Shown piece after piece: positions 11,168 through 22,951 of a DNA stretch of 64,000 bases. The translations under genes were made by a program, and so were the position numbers. Each line of letters begins with the position of its first letter. Positions within the stretch are counted from its first letter, which is position 1. The notes beneath the pieces were generated by a model. That model was not told where the DNA came from, did not search any database, and saw only the letters and a list, made by a program, of their open reading frames with translations. This DNA is from Chiua virens (lineage: Eukaryota; Basidiomycota; Agaricomycetes; Boletales; Boletaceae), in assembly GCA_019787685.1 (NCBI GenBank), contig JAHNUO010000011.1, positions 1,054,001 through 1,118,000 of the forward strand, given 5' to 3'.

Positions 11168-12482
11168 ATGTCAAGTATCAAAGATCCTGTTCCCGCCAAC
11201 CTCCAGCGAGCGACTCTCCGCCTCAATTTCCCTCCTTCCTATGTCGTCGTTGGAGTTTACCGGTTATGCACGGACAGGTCGCTCTACAAACCTGCCTGGG
11301 ATAAGTGCAAACATGGCGTACGGCGAGGTCTGATTGTTGGTTTTGTCTGGGTGCGTCTTGGGAAGTACACGAAGCGTTTACTTGAACCAACCTGTGCGAA
11401 GACATGTCTAACATACAGGATCCAAAGGCACTTCATACGGACCCTCCTAAACAACCCTTCGTCAATCTTTTCTCTCAACTACATTACTCGCCTCTCCCAG
11501 ACCGCGTCTGACCTCTCAGAGGAGACCTTCCTCGGTTTCAAGTTGCCCTTTGGTGCATCTACCTGTACGCTCAAGTTTGTTCACCATGCGTTTGCTAATG
11601 CTACTCTCGTCAGATGTGGTAATGTTGCTCATTGGAACTCAAGTTACGTCTATCATCAACTTCTTTCTCTCTCGGAACATTCGCATTGCACGCCAGCGTG
11701 CATGGGACCAGACAGTCGCTTCCCGCAGCAAAAAGCCCGACTTTTGGCAACCCTACGTGGAGGAATGGGAGGTGCCTCCCATTGTGGATGAAAGTTGGAC
11801 GTGGGGCGTGAGCAGTAAAGTGGAAGTATGGGCCATTAGCGTTGTCGTCAAGAGAGGTAGGTGCACGCGCTCTTGTCGGTCTTGCACGATGGAACGCTAA
11901 GGCCCTGTATAATGCTTCCAGTGTTGCTCTTTCCCATATCTTTGTATCCATTCGTAGGTACCGTCTTAGCAGCAGGTATCAAAGCCATGGGGACAGCCTC
12001 CCAACTTCACAAACCCGTGAGTCTGTATCATCTCCTTATCAGTACCGTGGTCCTTACTGTCTCAAATTATCACAAGTACTTCAAAGCGAAAAAGATGACC
12101 CCACATGAAATTACGGTGTTCATTGAAGAACGGAAGTGGGACTACCGATGTGCGTAATCACTTCCTTAAGTTACCGGTTTACCTCTATCTGATGAGCGAG
12201 CGAAATCTTATATTCCAGTATTTGGTTTTGCTGCTGCGTTGCTGGAGGGTATTCCGATCATTGGACTCATGTTTACTGTCTCGAACAGGATTGGCGCAGC
12301 GATGTGGGCACACGGTATGTCGTTGATTCTCTTGGGATGCTTGTCGGGGCACTTGCCTCTATAGTCGAGAAAACACGCTAACAAATCACGAAGACTTGGA
12401 AAAACGCCAGCACTATGTCGCCGAACTGAAAAGTGAGTCCAGGGGTAGATGTGGCACAATTATCGACGTAGATGCTACATGA
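11168..12482 (+). CDS. EI24/Rrt8-like multi-pass membrane protein
   Basis: Seven exons can be joined in frame. Exon 1 begins MSSIKDPVPANLQRATL and continues to GLIVGFVW. Introns follow at about 11350-11418, 11567-11613, 11857-11920, 12017-12075, 12149-12220 and 12309-12394, all GT-AG. The joined product contains SINFFLSRN-type helices, the soluble segment KKPDFWQPYVEEWEVPP, the helix pair VLLFPISLYPFVGTVLAAG and, near the end, GFAAALLEGIPIIGLMFTVS followed by NRIGAAMWAHDLEK. The last segment resembles the C-terminal part of the fungal EI24/Lds/Rrt8 membrane family (lipid droplet or endomembrane proteins). The match is from memory of that family's pattern and the role is unproven. TGA lies at 12480-12482. 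It is divergent from the NLR. Confidence 0.6.
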
Positions 12483-12654
12483 TTATTCATTATTCGACTA
12501 TGATTCGTGAGATCACTTGGTAACCAATGGGATGTACTTGTATCAAATTGCTACTATGTATGATGATCCTGTTGGAGATCCCAATCTCGACATAGTAGTA
12601 CGTACAGCCACTGCTTATGTAACCGTAGGGACATCGTTCACACCGTGTTCATAC

Positions 12655-13215
12655 CACTTAGCGTATGCAAATTTATCAACAAATTCCGCCTTGGAAACAA
12701 GTTCAGTTCGCAATAAATATTCAAAGACATATTTAGAAAATGTATTTAACTTTGATGGCAAAACTAAGGCTTCCAAAAGAGAAAGAATAATAGCGCCGAA
12801 ATTATTCAAACTCGGTTTGATAATCCAAGTTTGGGTATGATAAGAGCACTTATTCTAACTATTTTTATTAAGTATAATTACAAAACTTATTTTATGAACA
12901 GATTCCGCCTTGGTTAGAGAAACATATTCTCGGCTAGTGACGACAGTAAGGGTATGTTGCTGTAACTAAGGTGGAATCTGTTTATAAAATAAGTTTGATG
13001 CTCATATTTAGTAACAGCAGTTAGAATAAGTACTCTTATCATGCCCAGACTTGGATTATCAAACCGAGTTTGGCACTATTATTTATCCTCTTTTGGAAGC
13101 CTCAGTTTCGCTATCAGATTCAAATATATTTTCCGAATACGTTTTTCAATATTTATTGTCGATCGAGTTTGTTTCCCAGGCGAAATTTGTTGATAAATAT
13201 GTATACGCTAAGTTG
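12655..13215. repeat. Foldback inverted repeat (arms about 270 bases, 20-base loop)
   Basis: The left arm (12655-12929) and right arm (12950-13215) are reverse complements with roughly 80% identity by eye, around a loop at about 12930-12949. The innermost arms pair CCGCCTTGGTTA with TAACTAAGGTGG and then AATCTGTTYATAAAATAAG on both sides. Each arm carries a weakly similar open frame (minus strand from 12809, plus strand from 13051), but replacements are spread over all codon positions, so I read this as two copies of non-coding or decayed DNA. The element is AT-rich against its surroundings. It could be a foldback/MITE-type element or an inverted duplication. Confidence 0.85.
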
Positions 13216-13641
13216 CACCAACATACTCGACCGTGCCCGTGGTGTCAGTTGTACCGTAGTTTCTCTATTGAACTTGTCACTATGTACACACACACATTTA
13301 GTGATTCTACAGATCCCTACCAAGTAACTAGATCATCGCATCTGTTTGGCGTCAAGGGTTTCGTGCTCGCCGAGAAATTGCGTTTCTTATCACCACATTG
13401 CAATTCACTGATTGACTGGGTTAAATTCATAGCTGGGTTGGACTGTGGCTTCGCTTCTCGAAAGCTACTGGCATGACACGATAAGAGTGTCTCCAACGCA
13501 TTGCTTTAAATTAATCTAGAGAATATACTCTGGCATAGAAGAGAGTTACCGTCGACCTCGGATCGCGCACACAAAGTAAAACTACCTTCACCCCAGACAC
13601 TGGCAACGGTATCTGAACTATCTCATCCAAAGTATCCAGCT

Positions 13642-16367
13642 TCAATGTGCAAATCGGAAATCAAGTCGCCTGTTCCCGACATCTTTGGTCGTATTCAAAT
13701 AATGTGCTTTCTCCTGCAAACGGAACGCAGTCAGTTTCGTCCTGGGCGTTCTCTCCTTTATCTAACCAGAAGACTTGCCTCAGGTGTCATTGCATCCCAA
13801 ATCCTGGCCCGCTGACGGTTGCGCCAGGTATAATATGCCTTTGTAGCAGGGTATAATAACACTACGTTGACCACGCAAATGCTAATCAGAATTTTATTTC
13901 CCCTTTCGTCTGTGGAGATATCAATCCCGAGCCGCTCACAACGGAAAACGAAGAGAAGACGGACATCTGGGTGCATCGCTCGTAACATATATCTGAGCTG
14001 TGGCGATCAAGCTTGCTTCCATAAAGCTAGGATTTATCAGTTGGCCTTAGTCTGATAACAACCAGATGAACAAATGAAGGCATTTGGCATACATGTTAAG
14101 CAAGGTCTCATTGACGGCACGGTTCGCCACTGCACCGGAATTTCTAGAGCACATTCCGATCTGTCATGAGTGCATCTTAGTTTCCATCAACCACTGATTG
14201 AACACTTGAGCATACCAAGATTGGATGCGTACGGCTAACCAAGATATTCAATCAAAGAACCGAAAGATCACCGGAGAATCACGAACGGATACGAGAGGAG
14301 CCCAAAAGCAATCCCTGCAACAAATGAGTAATACCATTCGAGACAAAGAAAGAAAAACACCGACGTAAAAGAGCCAGGGGTTTGGATTCGATGGTAAAGC
14401 ATATATAGCCACAAGGAATGGCAATACCCACATATCCTCCGCCATCGCCATGAACGTTCTTTCGCTCACCAACACCGACAGAAGCGCAAAGATAAACGTA
14501 TTGATGATTGCCATTACATAGGGGGGTATGGTGAGTAAATTGGTGTTGAACGTACTGAATCTAGAATACCACTTCAATAACTGATCGATACGGACAGATA
14601 ACATTTACTTTCCCAGCATCGCGAAGTAGAAGGGTAAGGTAGTCGGCAGGTGGGGCGCAGGGAATTGGAGTCATAAAGCCACTATGCATGTCGTTGATAG
14701 AGCTTTAATACACAGGATAGAGTTGCACTCACACAATATATATAGGCCACAGGTCGTAATTGCAGATTGCAGACCAAAAACTTTTCGGAGTCAGACTCTC
14801 TCGGTTATGCATGTCACCCTGGTGGCGTTTACTCAGAATATAACAATATTTGAACATGCTATTCATCACCTTGGTTGGATCATCGCGGAGGATCTTGTTG
14901 ACTATGATGACCTCTTCACGCTCTGTGAGCCATCCCTTTGGTCGGAACCATGTTTTTGTCTGTGTGGGTGATGAAGGCATACTGAAAAAACAGATGACAC
15001 CTATCGCCAACGTTATCAATCCCCTGTCGGTGCAAGTAAGCGACGTAGCAGTAGAATGACTGCATCACTCACTCTATCAAGAATAGCCACCTTCGAATTC
15101 GCGCGGTTAGCAGGACAACTTGTCGTGTATACGGATACCCACCGCCATCCAGCTACTCCAGCGACACCATCAAGATGGAGAATACCGTAGGCCAGGAAAC
15201 TAGTGACGATGTCGCACACATACGAAGACATCCATATACCGGCAAAGCGAACGGGAAGCTCAGTCTTCGAGTAAAAATCTAGGGGGCCACATCAGGACAC
15301 TAGTAGGAACAACTCACGATCAGAAAGACTTACAAGACATGTATAAGACCAGCTCCGGTACGAAGCTAATGGGCAAGATCAGTCAACCTATCAAGGCAGA
15401 ACTAATGATGCTATACCCTCCTTGACAAACTCTATTGTGCATTAGAGCGTAGTAAACGAGGGAAAGGAAACCATCGTACCCAACCAATGCACGGCAAAGA
15501 AGATAAGATGTTTTCCCCGTAAACCAGAACTGACAAACACAGACAATACCTGTGAGTAGTTGATTACTACTATGAGTCAATAAAACGAGGAGGGGACGCA
15601 CTCCAGAGACAGATCTGAGTTGGTAACCAGCGATCTGGTCCAAACTGATATCCTCAGTGTAGCATACCATACCCAGAATGCTCCACACAAGATGAACGTA
15701 CCCGTTTCGAAATCAATTGGGAGGGAAGCTCCGCACATATGTAGAAGAGGTGAAAAAGTGTTTCCCCCAAGTTGTAGTCTTGTTTCGGGTTTCTTAATTC
15801 TCTGGGCATGTTGTAAAAGACATTACTGACCATTTGTCGTTAAATGCAAATCAGATAGGAAGCGGGCCGAATTGGCTTGACTGATATCGCTGCGATCCAG
15901 ATTGGCTGCAAAAAAGCCGATAACGGCCACGACCATAATCTTCCAGTCGATCTTGTGTACAAGTGCCTTGGTGATTGTCAAAAACGGCTGTAGAAAAGCC
16001 CTGCCCCTGGGTCACTTGCCTTCTCCTCACGGTAAGTCCACCTCGTTGAAGGCTCGAAGCGGTGGATATTCTCATAATCTTTCTTTGGCCAATAATAGGG
16101 CGCAAGATGAGGATTGTCAAACACGGAGCGTCTTGTCGCAATCGCGTCAGGATCACGAGGGAGTCTTCTCTTTCCAAGAAATACCCTAGCCCAGGTGAAA
16201 GCGAGTTGCTCTTCCGCTTCCTCTTCGTCGACGAGGTCTGAAGTACATCCTTCCTCGCGGCTCTCTTTGACTAGAGAAGCCTTGTCAGGGCAAGATGTCG
16301 GCTCGGACACGGTCTGGGAAGCGAGAGGAATTGGCTGGCTGGCATTGGGCAAGTTGGGATTTGACAT
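13642..16367 (-). CDS. Dal5-class MFS permease, copy 3 (intact-looking)
   Basis: This is the best-preserved of the three permeases (ACS/allantoate-permease class, plasma membrane, substrate unknown). Exon 1 (16367 down to about 16024) starts MSNPNLPNASQPIPL and ends WTYREEK, then a GC-AG intron (GAGAAG/GCAAGT). Further exons join in frame: [152 protein letters not shown]. The final intron again has a GC donor (GAG/GCAAGT), and the last exon encodes KAHYLNTTKDVGNRRLDF and ends at TGA 13642-13644. About 13 introns are used and no disabling change was seen in the joins I checked. Confidence 0.8.
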
Positions 16368-16395
16368 TGAAAAGGTGCGACAGAGCAGCCCCAAA

Positions 16396-16416
16396 TTTAT
16401 ACTATTCGGCCGTTAT
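16396..16416 (-). promoter_or_regulatory. Putative TATA region of permease copy 3
   Basis: On the minus strand CGGCCGAATAG is followed by TATAAA (16401-16396), about 30 bases before the ATG at 16367. It is the counterpart of the element upstream of copy 2. Function is inferred from conservation and position only. Confidence 0.45.
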
Positions 16417-16419
16417 TCG

Positions 16420-17540
16420 AAATGAGATTCAGACCATAAATCTGTGATACGAAACGGTTGGAGTTATGCGGTATGTTCGCATTCTTCCTACTTCGAATCG
16501 CTCTCCGACCGCAATGCATCATAGTTGGGCAGTCACCGCTGGTCTATTGAACGCGTAGTAATGTTCTAACGCTTGAGTGGAGCGGAGTTTCATCACGGAA
16601 TGAAGGAGGCGAAGGATGAATAGAGTAGTCCAGTGGCCATAACCTCGCACGAACGGCTTAAATATGGTGCGAAATTACGTGTTCCTGCCAATACGAGGGA
16701 TTCAAAACATTTCGGTAGTATCCCTACCTTCGAGACGGGAACCTCAGAAGTCATCGTTTTGGGCCCGGATTATCCACAGCACACGAGTCACGCCGGATGC
16801 GTGTCAGGAGACAACAGAGATACCTTCAGGATCGCTACCGGTGATATTGAACGCTGTAAGATTCTGGGAGTGGTCAACTTCACTATGTCGTATGGTTTGT
16901 AGTGCCTACCCATCAGAGGAAGCCGAGTATCTTGATCGATGCCTCACCTCTGCTACACGTACCGCCACGGGGGCATTTGGTACACTTCCCACGACGATCA
17001 GACCGCGCACCCGACCCCCCACCCTGTTTCATCGCCATTGAAGCGGGTCGTATTGTTTCCACCTCGATGTCTGTGGATCCTGACTTCGCTTTCTTCTTTC
17101 TCTCGAAAAATTTAAAAGCCCCGAGGACTTTTCGCACGGTGTAACATGGCGAGTCGCGACGACCTCTGAAATAATTCGCGTGAGAAGACGGTCAACATCA
17201 CGATCGTGAAACTTTGGTGTTCATATGTATTCATCCCTTCTGGTGCTTGGATATTCGGGTTGTCAATGGATGCGCCAACGGGGAGATACGCCTGAAACGA
17301 AGCTCCATGAATGATTCCGACTCTGGTAAACCTCTGAATCGAATCCCTACACGGAGACACATTCCACGGTAGGTAATTTCACAAGTCGCAGTCGAACAAT
17401 CATACCTGCAGTAGGTAACCTTGATTGTAACGAACTGGGATAGATGTTTGATGGTTTTGTATGTCTTGGTAAACTTGAAAGTAAGGTTGTTTGTCAATGT
17501 TGTGCAAGAGCCCCTAGATTCAACAAGGACAAACAATCTT
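16420..17540. other. Intergenic region upstream of SWC5 and permease copy 3
   Basis: No gene is recognised. Open frames at 16633-16902 and 16664-17041 show no motif and no matching splice structure. The first 150 bases (to about 16570) are the permease promoter duplicate. Confidence 0.4.
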
Positions 17541-18516
17541 CATGCCTCTTACCATCAACTCTGATTCCGAAGACGACCTCGACTATGTCCCTCCCGAAAA
17601 TGGTACCCTCCACACTCACCCATCGCTTCAGAAAACCACTGATCATCGTGCACAGATCCTGACTCGGATAGCTCAGACGTACAAGATGACGTAGAGAACG
17701 CCGCCGAAACAGAGCCGCCCAAGCCAGACACGGCAGAGCAGAAAAAGTGACTTCTGACTTTCACCCTCGGTTTATAATACCCCTCTTCTGATCATGATTC
17801 ATCGTACTCAGGCAACGCGATGCGCTCTGGGCCACATTCCAAGCCTCGGTGTCTACATCGCCGTCGAACGTCCACACCAACGGTGGTGGACCCTCTTCCA
17901 CCGGAACGCCCGCAGTGAGTCGGATCAAGATCGAAAAGACGTACTTGTTTGCGGGCAAGCATGTCACGTGCGTGTACTCACATTTGGTCTTTCGTTCGTA
18001 CCCACCCGTGGTGTGGGATTTGACAGGGAGGTCGTCGAGGTCGCCGAAGATTCGGAAGAGGCAAAAGAGTGGCCGTGGTGGTCGCCGCATCCACCGGCGT
18101 CCGAGTCCGTACCGGTACCCTGTCTTGACCAGGGTGACGAAAGTGGGAATGCCAAAGGTAATCAACCTGCATCATCACCCCCACCCTCGCTTGCTGTCGG
18201 CGGGGAGGCAAGTACTGCGACGACGACGACGACCGCACCTACATCGGCTGCAACACGGCCCGGCCCTCGAAAACCACGAACGGTGCTCCAATCGATACCC
18301 AAAGCATCGCAGGCCAAAAAGATTTCGACGCTAGATAAATCGGCGATGGACTGGCGTGCATATGTCTCGTCCCAGTCGAGCGGCCTCAAGGATGAACTTA
18401 ACGTCAACAGATGTGGTGGTGGTTACCTTGAAAAGGTGGACTTTTTGAAGAGAGTCGAAGGTAGACGAGAGGATGTGTTCGAAGCGAACAAGATGAGTAA
18501 ACGGCGAAAGACGTAG
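17541..18516 (+). CDS. SWC5: SWR1-complex protein 5 (BCNT/Cfdp1 family)
   Basis: Swc5 is the BCNT-domain subunit of the SWR1 chromatin remodeller, which exchanges H2A for H2A.Z in the nucleus. The start MPLTINSDSEDDLDYVPPEN opens an acidic N-terminus that continues after intron 1 (about 17602-17656) with DSDSSDVQDDVENAAETEPP. Intron 2 (about 17750-17812) leads to RQRDALWATFQASVSTSP and VSRIKIEKTYLFAGKHVT, the typical middle segment. Intron 3 (about 17969-18028) precedes EVVEVAEDSEEAKEW. A Ser/Thr/Ala-rich linker leads to the BCNT-C domain: KISTLDKSAMDWRAYVSSQ, then GGGYLEKVDFLKRVEGRRE, ending in a basic MSKRRKT. The acidic start and the C-terminal domain are the two family hallmarks, so the call is firm. 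Confidence 0.92.
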
Positions 18517-18661
18517 GAAGTAGGTGAATGTGGTCACGGTGGAGATGGCAAAGGCACGTCGTCTTGTATAGTACATTCAGCTTGGAACATATCTTTGTAG
18601 ATTACAACTTGGTAAAACAAGTACATATTCAAGAATCAGATTCATCAGAGACATACAGTCG

Positions 18662-19723
18662 GTGGCGCTTTTCTGTGGGCTCGTCTGCAAGCAGTGGACA
18701 TGTGCGCTTGACTTGTTGAGCGATTTCCACCACCCAGAGGCCCGGACCCGACAGAACGGATATCCTCCCGATATCTACAGGCTTTCTAATGCACTCACTA
18801 AACGCCCGAATCTTGCACTTTCCATCACACTCGTCCCGAGACTATTTTCTCAAGCACGCCGAATGGAGTACTTCATCATATAATATGAACTCATCCCCAT
18901 TCCAGTCGAGAGGACGGTTGCGGAGCACAGGAGTAGCACATCTCGAGCAATTCGTTGAAAGCTTCTCGTCCATTCTACAGCTTGCTAGGAACCTCCTATT
19001 TTTGTCATTCGACTTGTGTTGGAACACTAGTCTACCAGAAGACTATCAAGATGCACTACGCGGATTGGACAAAACAGAAGAGATTGAGGTGCGCGGTGGA
19101 TTCAACACCGTGCACCAGGCTTACCTCGCTATGTGCCAGTGGCCCTCGTTGAAACGTCTCAAGTTTGGGATATCGGATCCCGACAGGCACGACGAGCCCG
19201 TACCAACAATCCTACCGGTACCCCGATGCCCCCTCGCCGAAGCCAATTTATCGTTTATGATCAGGGACGAATACCTGAACTGCATTCTGAGCTCGTCTTC
19301 ATCTTCACTCGACCGCCTCACGATAAACTACCCGTTGCGCCTGACGAATGCTGGGTTACGCGCTGCGTTGCAGTGTCTCTCGAAATCTCTTGTCGAGCTG
19401 GAAATCACATCATTGGAATTATCCTCAGGATTACGGGGTACTAAAGACGAGGAATGCGCATTGGACTCGCTCATCGACCGTATGGTCCGTTCAAGGGACC
19501 TGCAGATCACCCCAATTTTCACAACTCCTTGATGATCGAGCGACGGAGCAAGGCATTCGAGGGAAACCACGGGCTGTGCTCACCTGGGGCCTTCCCAGTG
19601 ATCAGGCTCACAATCAATGCGAATAATCCGTATCGGTCACGAAAAGAGGACAATGATCTGCTTGTAGCGGCTGGTCGAGTCTGGTCGGGTTGGGCGATTC
19701 GGAAAGTACGGGGCTGGCCATAG
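18662..19723 (+). CDS. F-box/LRR-like protein, probably degraded
   Basis: Two overlapping frames together read like the body of an agaricomycete F-box/leucine-rich protein: LFCGLVCKQWTCALDLLSDF, with PDIYRLSNALTKRPNLALSI just after (frame stop near 18883), then from 18789 QFVESFSSILQLARNLLFLS, SLKRLKFGISD, LDRLTINYPLRLTNAGLRAA and LVELEITSLELS, stopping at 19532. A third frame near 19540-19723 gives FPVIRLTINANN, with DNDLLVAAGRVWSGW near its end. No clear F-box helix precedes it. The frame changes could be introns, but GT-AG sites do not fit well around 18850, so this may be a pseudogene. Such proteins normally act as substrate adaptors in SCF ubiquitin ligases. Confidence 0.45.
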
Positions 19724-19816
19724 TAATTCCAGGAGTGATCTGAACTTAAATATGTCTAACTACATCATGACTCGGATAGATTATGGTTTGAAAGTAGACG
19801 AGCTACTTCAAGTTAC

Positions 19817-20430
19817 TTATAGCGTTGTGCTTGTGCTCGGTGTGCGGGAATCTTGAGGGCTGCCAGTGTGTCTGCGCCTGCGAAGAGTGGCGAAGTTCGC
19901 CTCAAGCTTCAAGGCCCCACCGTGATCATACATCGTACTGAACGAGTACGGTTGGGAAACCGAGGTTCCAGTGGCCACCCAACTTAAGTAATAGAGATCA
20001 TTCTCACTATTTCCTTCGATCACGGTGCTCAGCGTCTCTTCAGTGTTCGTACTTATATCCGAGTCAAAAATGTGTCGACTGAAACGATAGTGGGAAAATG
20101 GGAATGTCACGATTATTTTCTGCGGTCGGAAACATCAGGGTGAGAGTCAATGAGACTGGCTTGCTAGGTATCATGAATTTACCCCTTGCTCGTATGCAAT
20201 CAATCCGAAACATCAATATCGATCGCGTTTCCTCGGTCACGGTACCACTTGACACCAAATGTGTTTGATCAAAGTTCATCAAACCCATCGTTTCTGCCTA
20301 TCACGATCCTCGAGATCGACTTCGAGATCGAATCAAGCATTCATAGGAGTCTGGGACGTGAGGCCGAATATCCAGAAAATCGGCAATCCCTCGTCGCCGA
20401 GAGTAGCTCTGACATTCGAGACTAACCTCG
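19817..20430 (-). CDS. Unidentified protein-coding remnant
   Basis: Minus-strand frames with a plausible coding look adjoin each other: about 20430-20190 reads LGDEGLPIFWIFGLTSQTPM and NTFGVKWYRDRGNAIDIDVS, and 20110-19817 reads SENDLYYLSWVATGTSVSQP with YDHGGALKLEANFATLRRR. An intron near 20190-20105 could join them. I do not recognise the family. No signal peptide or membrane segment is evident. Confidence 0.3.
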
Positions 20431-20439
20431 CTAGAGACT

Positions 20440-21037
20440 GTCAGAGGTGAGCCGACCTTTGATAGCAGATATCAGAGTGTATCAACTTACCATCCCGCTG
20501 CCAACAGAAGTTTTAACCATTCTCTTCCAGAATCATCAGATATATGTAGGCGCTCGTCTGTAAACATCTTAACCTGGACCTATTGTCGATTAACTTTCAC
20601 TACCCAGAGGTTTCTCACCTTGCATGTGGAGGAGTCCGCAGTCTGCTCGCGTTCGATCTTACATTCTACCAATGGAGACTTTAACGGATCCTCGACTAGA
20701 TATTGCGATGTTGTTAGCAATACCTAGTTGAGAATTCAGTTTTTGCCACTACGTTGGCTTGTGGCACCACACTCGCACAGCATCGTGCTCAGGTTTTCGC
20801 GCCACGAGCACGTGTGCAAGTCAGCTAGATTTGTCGCCGCCCACTTGGGACGCGACGCCCTTTCCGGCAAGTCATCATCGATATCGTGCCCATCAAGGTT
20901 ATGCAAGTTGTGCAGCCACGCCGCGAGTTTGGCCTAGACCTTATGCTGGACAACGTGCTCATTCTCGATGGCTGTGAAGTTACACCGTGCGACGATGGAT
21001 TAGATCTCAGTGACGGATGGGTAAAGCGAGAGGGTGA
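20440..21037. other. Region without a supported gene
   Basis: A plus-strand frame at 20886-21089 (containing EFGLDLMLDNVLILDGCEV) looks protein-like and might be the end of a decayed F-box/LRR gene, because a short IPLPTEVLTILFQNHQIY stretch lies upstream near 20490-20545. The frames between them are broken, so no gene is called. Confidence 0.3.
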
Positions 21038-21665
21038 TCACTTGGGCTTGGCAGAGTTGAGACATGGGCCAACACCGAAGATGGTGTAGAAATCGATCTT
21101 GGAGTTGGTCGATGTACACCTGGGAGAGAAAAGAGGGGGAAAGAAGGAATGTAAGGAATCGATAAGTGTATCCCGAAACGAAGCGAAATGCCTACCTCGA
21201 GTTCTCTGTCGACGGCTCGGAACCCTTGTCCGCAAACAGGAGCGCAATAGACCAGTCCAACAGATTCTTCCTGTATCCTGTATCAGGGGGTGACTCTTGA
21301 AGATAGATGTTCGAATCCTCCAGGGCACTGCTTCAGGAATGCGATGCCGTCGTCCCATTTCTGACCCTCAATCGTGGACTCTGGGATGCGACAGGTGGCC
21401 AGGTGGCCAGGAGTCTCGATCGCGCAGATCAACACAGTAGCATGGGCAAACGATGTGGCATTCTTGACCTTGAGGTCTTCTCTGCGTTCCAAAAGGCATT
21501 CTCCGAGTTCGATTGGAGCATCATGTAGTAAGAAGAGGGGAGCTTGAGGTTACGCTCAATGAATTTGGCGAGCGCGATCACCCCAAACATGCGCGTGTGT
21601 ATGACATATACTTGGTCGAACATGTCTGCGAGGTTTTCTTCCTGCGGCCTCCGTTCCTGCGGCAA
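21038..21665 (-). CDS. Unidentified protein, probable multi-exon gene or remnant
   Basis: On the minus strand the frame at 21665-21429 (NLADMFDQVYVIHTRMFGVI, then ALAKFIERNLKLPSSYYMML) seems to continue in a frame at 21492-21283 (FAHATVLICAIETPGHLATC, EGQKWDDGIAFLKQC) and then another near 21290-21190 (GYRKNLLDWSIALLFADKGS). The composition is that of real protein, and the frame changes suggest introns. I recognise no family and no catalytic motif. Confidence 0.35.
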
Positions 21666-21689
21666 ATCTCTTCAAGCTAATTCGACTAT

Positions 21690-22750
21690 CCTAAACATGA
21701 CCCGATGCGGCGCTAGTGGGGTAACCTGAAATCAAGGCGGGGCGGGGCGACAAATATGGCATTGACGTGACAAGGTGTGCAAATGGACAATGGCACGCTA
21801 CCGCAACAACACGATGGCGATGATGCGCGAACCAGCGTGAGGGAGGCGAGGCGAGGCAACGCCGCCGTAACAGAGGTGGCAACGCGGGCACCAGCGTTAA
21901 CGCTCGCATGTCAGCGATGAGAATGACATGGATGTATCAACGTGGGCACAGTCAATTTGGCAGAGAATGGGGATGTGCAACGGAACCTTAGGGAAGGATT
22001 GAGGGTGTGCGAGCCACGCGAGGACGAACCATGATCGATCCTCACACTCCTACTTGCATCGACGTGTGTGCATGGAGTTAGTAGGGAATGAGAAGGGATG
22101 GGGGGGAGGACGATGCGACAGGTCGTCCCAAATGACGAAACTGAATGATACAACACCATGACGGAAGGGAAAGAAGGTAAGGTCGCCTGATGGCAGTAAC
22201 GAAATGGTGTGACCCCGAGTCGCAACGAAATGACATCGCAGCGCCACATTGTCGCAAAAAAACATTAACGTGGCGGGCCGGGCCCGAGAGAGTGGGGCCA
22301 TAGTCGGGAATGAACCAAGCGTGCGGCTGATTTCGTACACTGGCACGTAGCGCACTGCATGCATGTAAATTTCTCCGATTGATCATCGACATCCCTTAGA
22401 CACTTGACTAGTATTCCTGGGCCCCTAAGGCCCAGGTTTCAGAGGTGGGCGGAGTACCAAAAAATGACGGATGTCTCGGACCGGTCGGAGTAGGTCGGAT
22501 TCGAATTCTTTGTAGGATGGGCTGGGTTTCGTCGCTGCTCCGATTTCGTCTGAGTCTCAACAGATCTAATCGGACGTTGTCCGTCAGATGTTGTTTTCTT
22601 CTAGCTCTTCGTTTTTATCTCTTCGTCGTGATAGCTATCACTGCAAATCGTACGTCTTTTGCCAATATCGTCTGTGTCTGCACGGATCTTGGATGCTGTT
22701 GTTTCCTTTTATAGCTTCGTCGCGATAGCTATTGTCGTTTTCTCTTACTC
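21690..22750. other. Gene-poor region with low-complexity and short repeats
   Basis: No gene is supported. Around 21740-21900 there are GGCGGGGCGGGG and GAGGCGAGGCGAGGC-like runs. Between about 22600 and 22775 a short motif, CTCTTCGTCGTGATAGCTAT, recurs three times in diverged form (near 22620, 22710 and 22757), each preceded by a pyrimidine-rich TTTTCTT stretch. Confidence 0.45.
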
Positions 22751-22951
22751 TTATCTCTTTGTCGTGATAGCCATGGCAGCCCGAAGTGCGTCAATATCAT
22801 GCATTACATCGTAATTTGCTTTGCACGTCCCTCCGTACACCACTAAATCTGCCACAGACATGAAGCCTGCTATTTTTTTTAACAATTTTGTTGGGTATTT
22901 GTCCCAAGAGCGTGCCGGAGGGACAACATGCGTGAAAATTCTGTGTTTCAA
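22751..22951 (-). CDS. Short F-box-like fragment
   Basis: The minus-strand frame reads DKYPTKLLKKIAGFMSVADL followed by VVYGGTCKANYDVM, which fits the first two helices of an F-box (P-x-LLxxIxxFLxxxDLxxxxxxCK). It is only 66 codons long, and the upstream frames (22948-23203) show no clear join. It may be a fragment of a decayed F-box gene. Confidence 0.35.
   Translation of the reverse strand: MKHRIFTHVVPPARSWDKYPTKLLKKIAGFMSVADLVVYGGTCKANYDVMHDIDALRAAMAITTKR

Noticed and set aside
12615..13476. Two similar proteins in opposite orientation (minus from 12809, plus from 13051)
   Set aside because: Similarity comes from the inverted repeat; changes are not concentrated at synonymous sites and no known motif is present.
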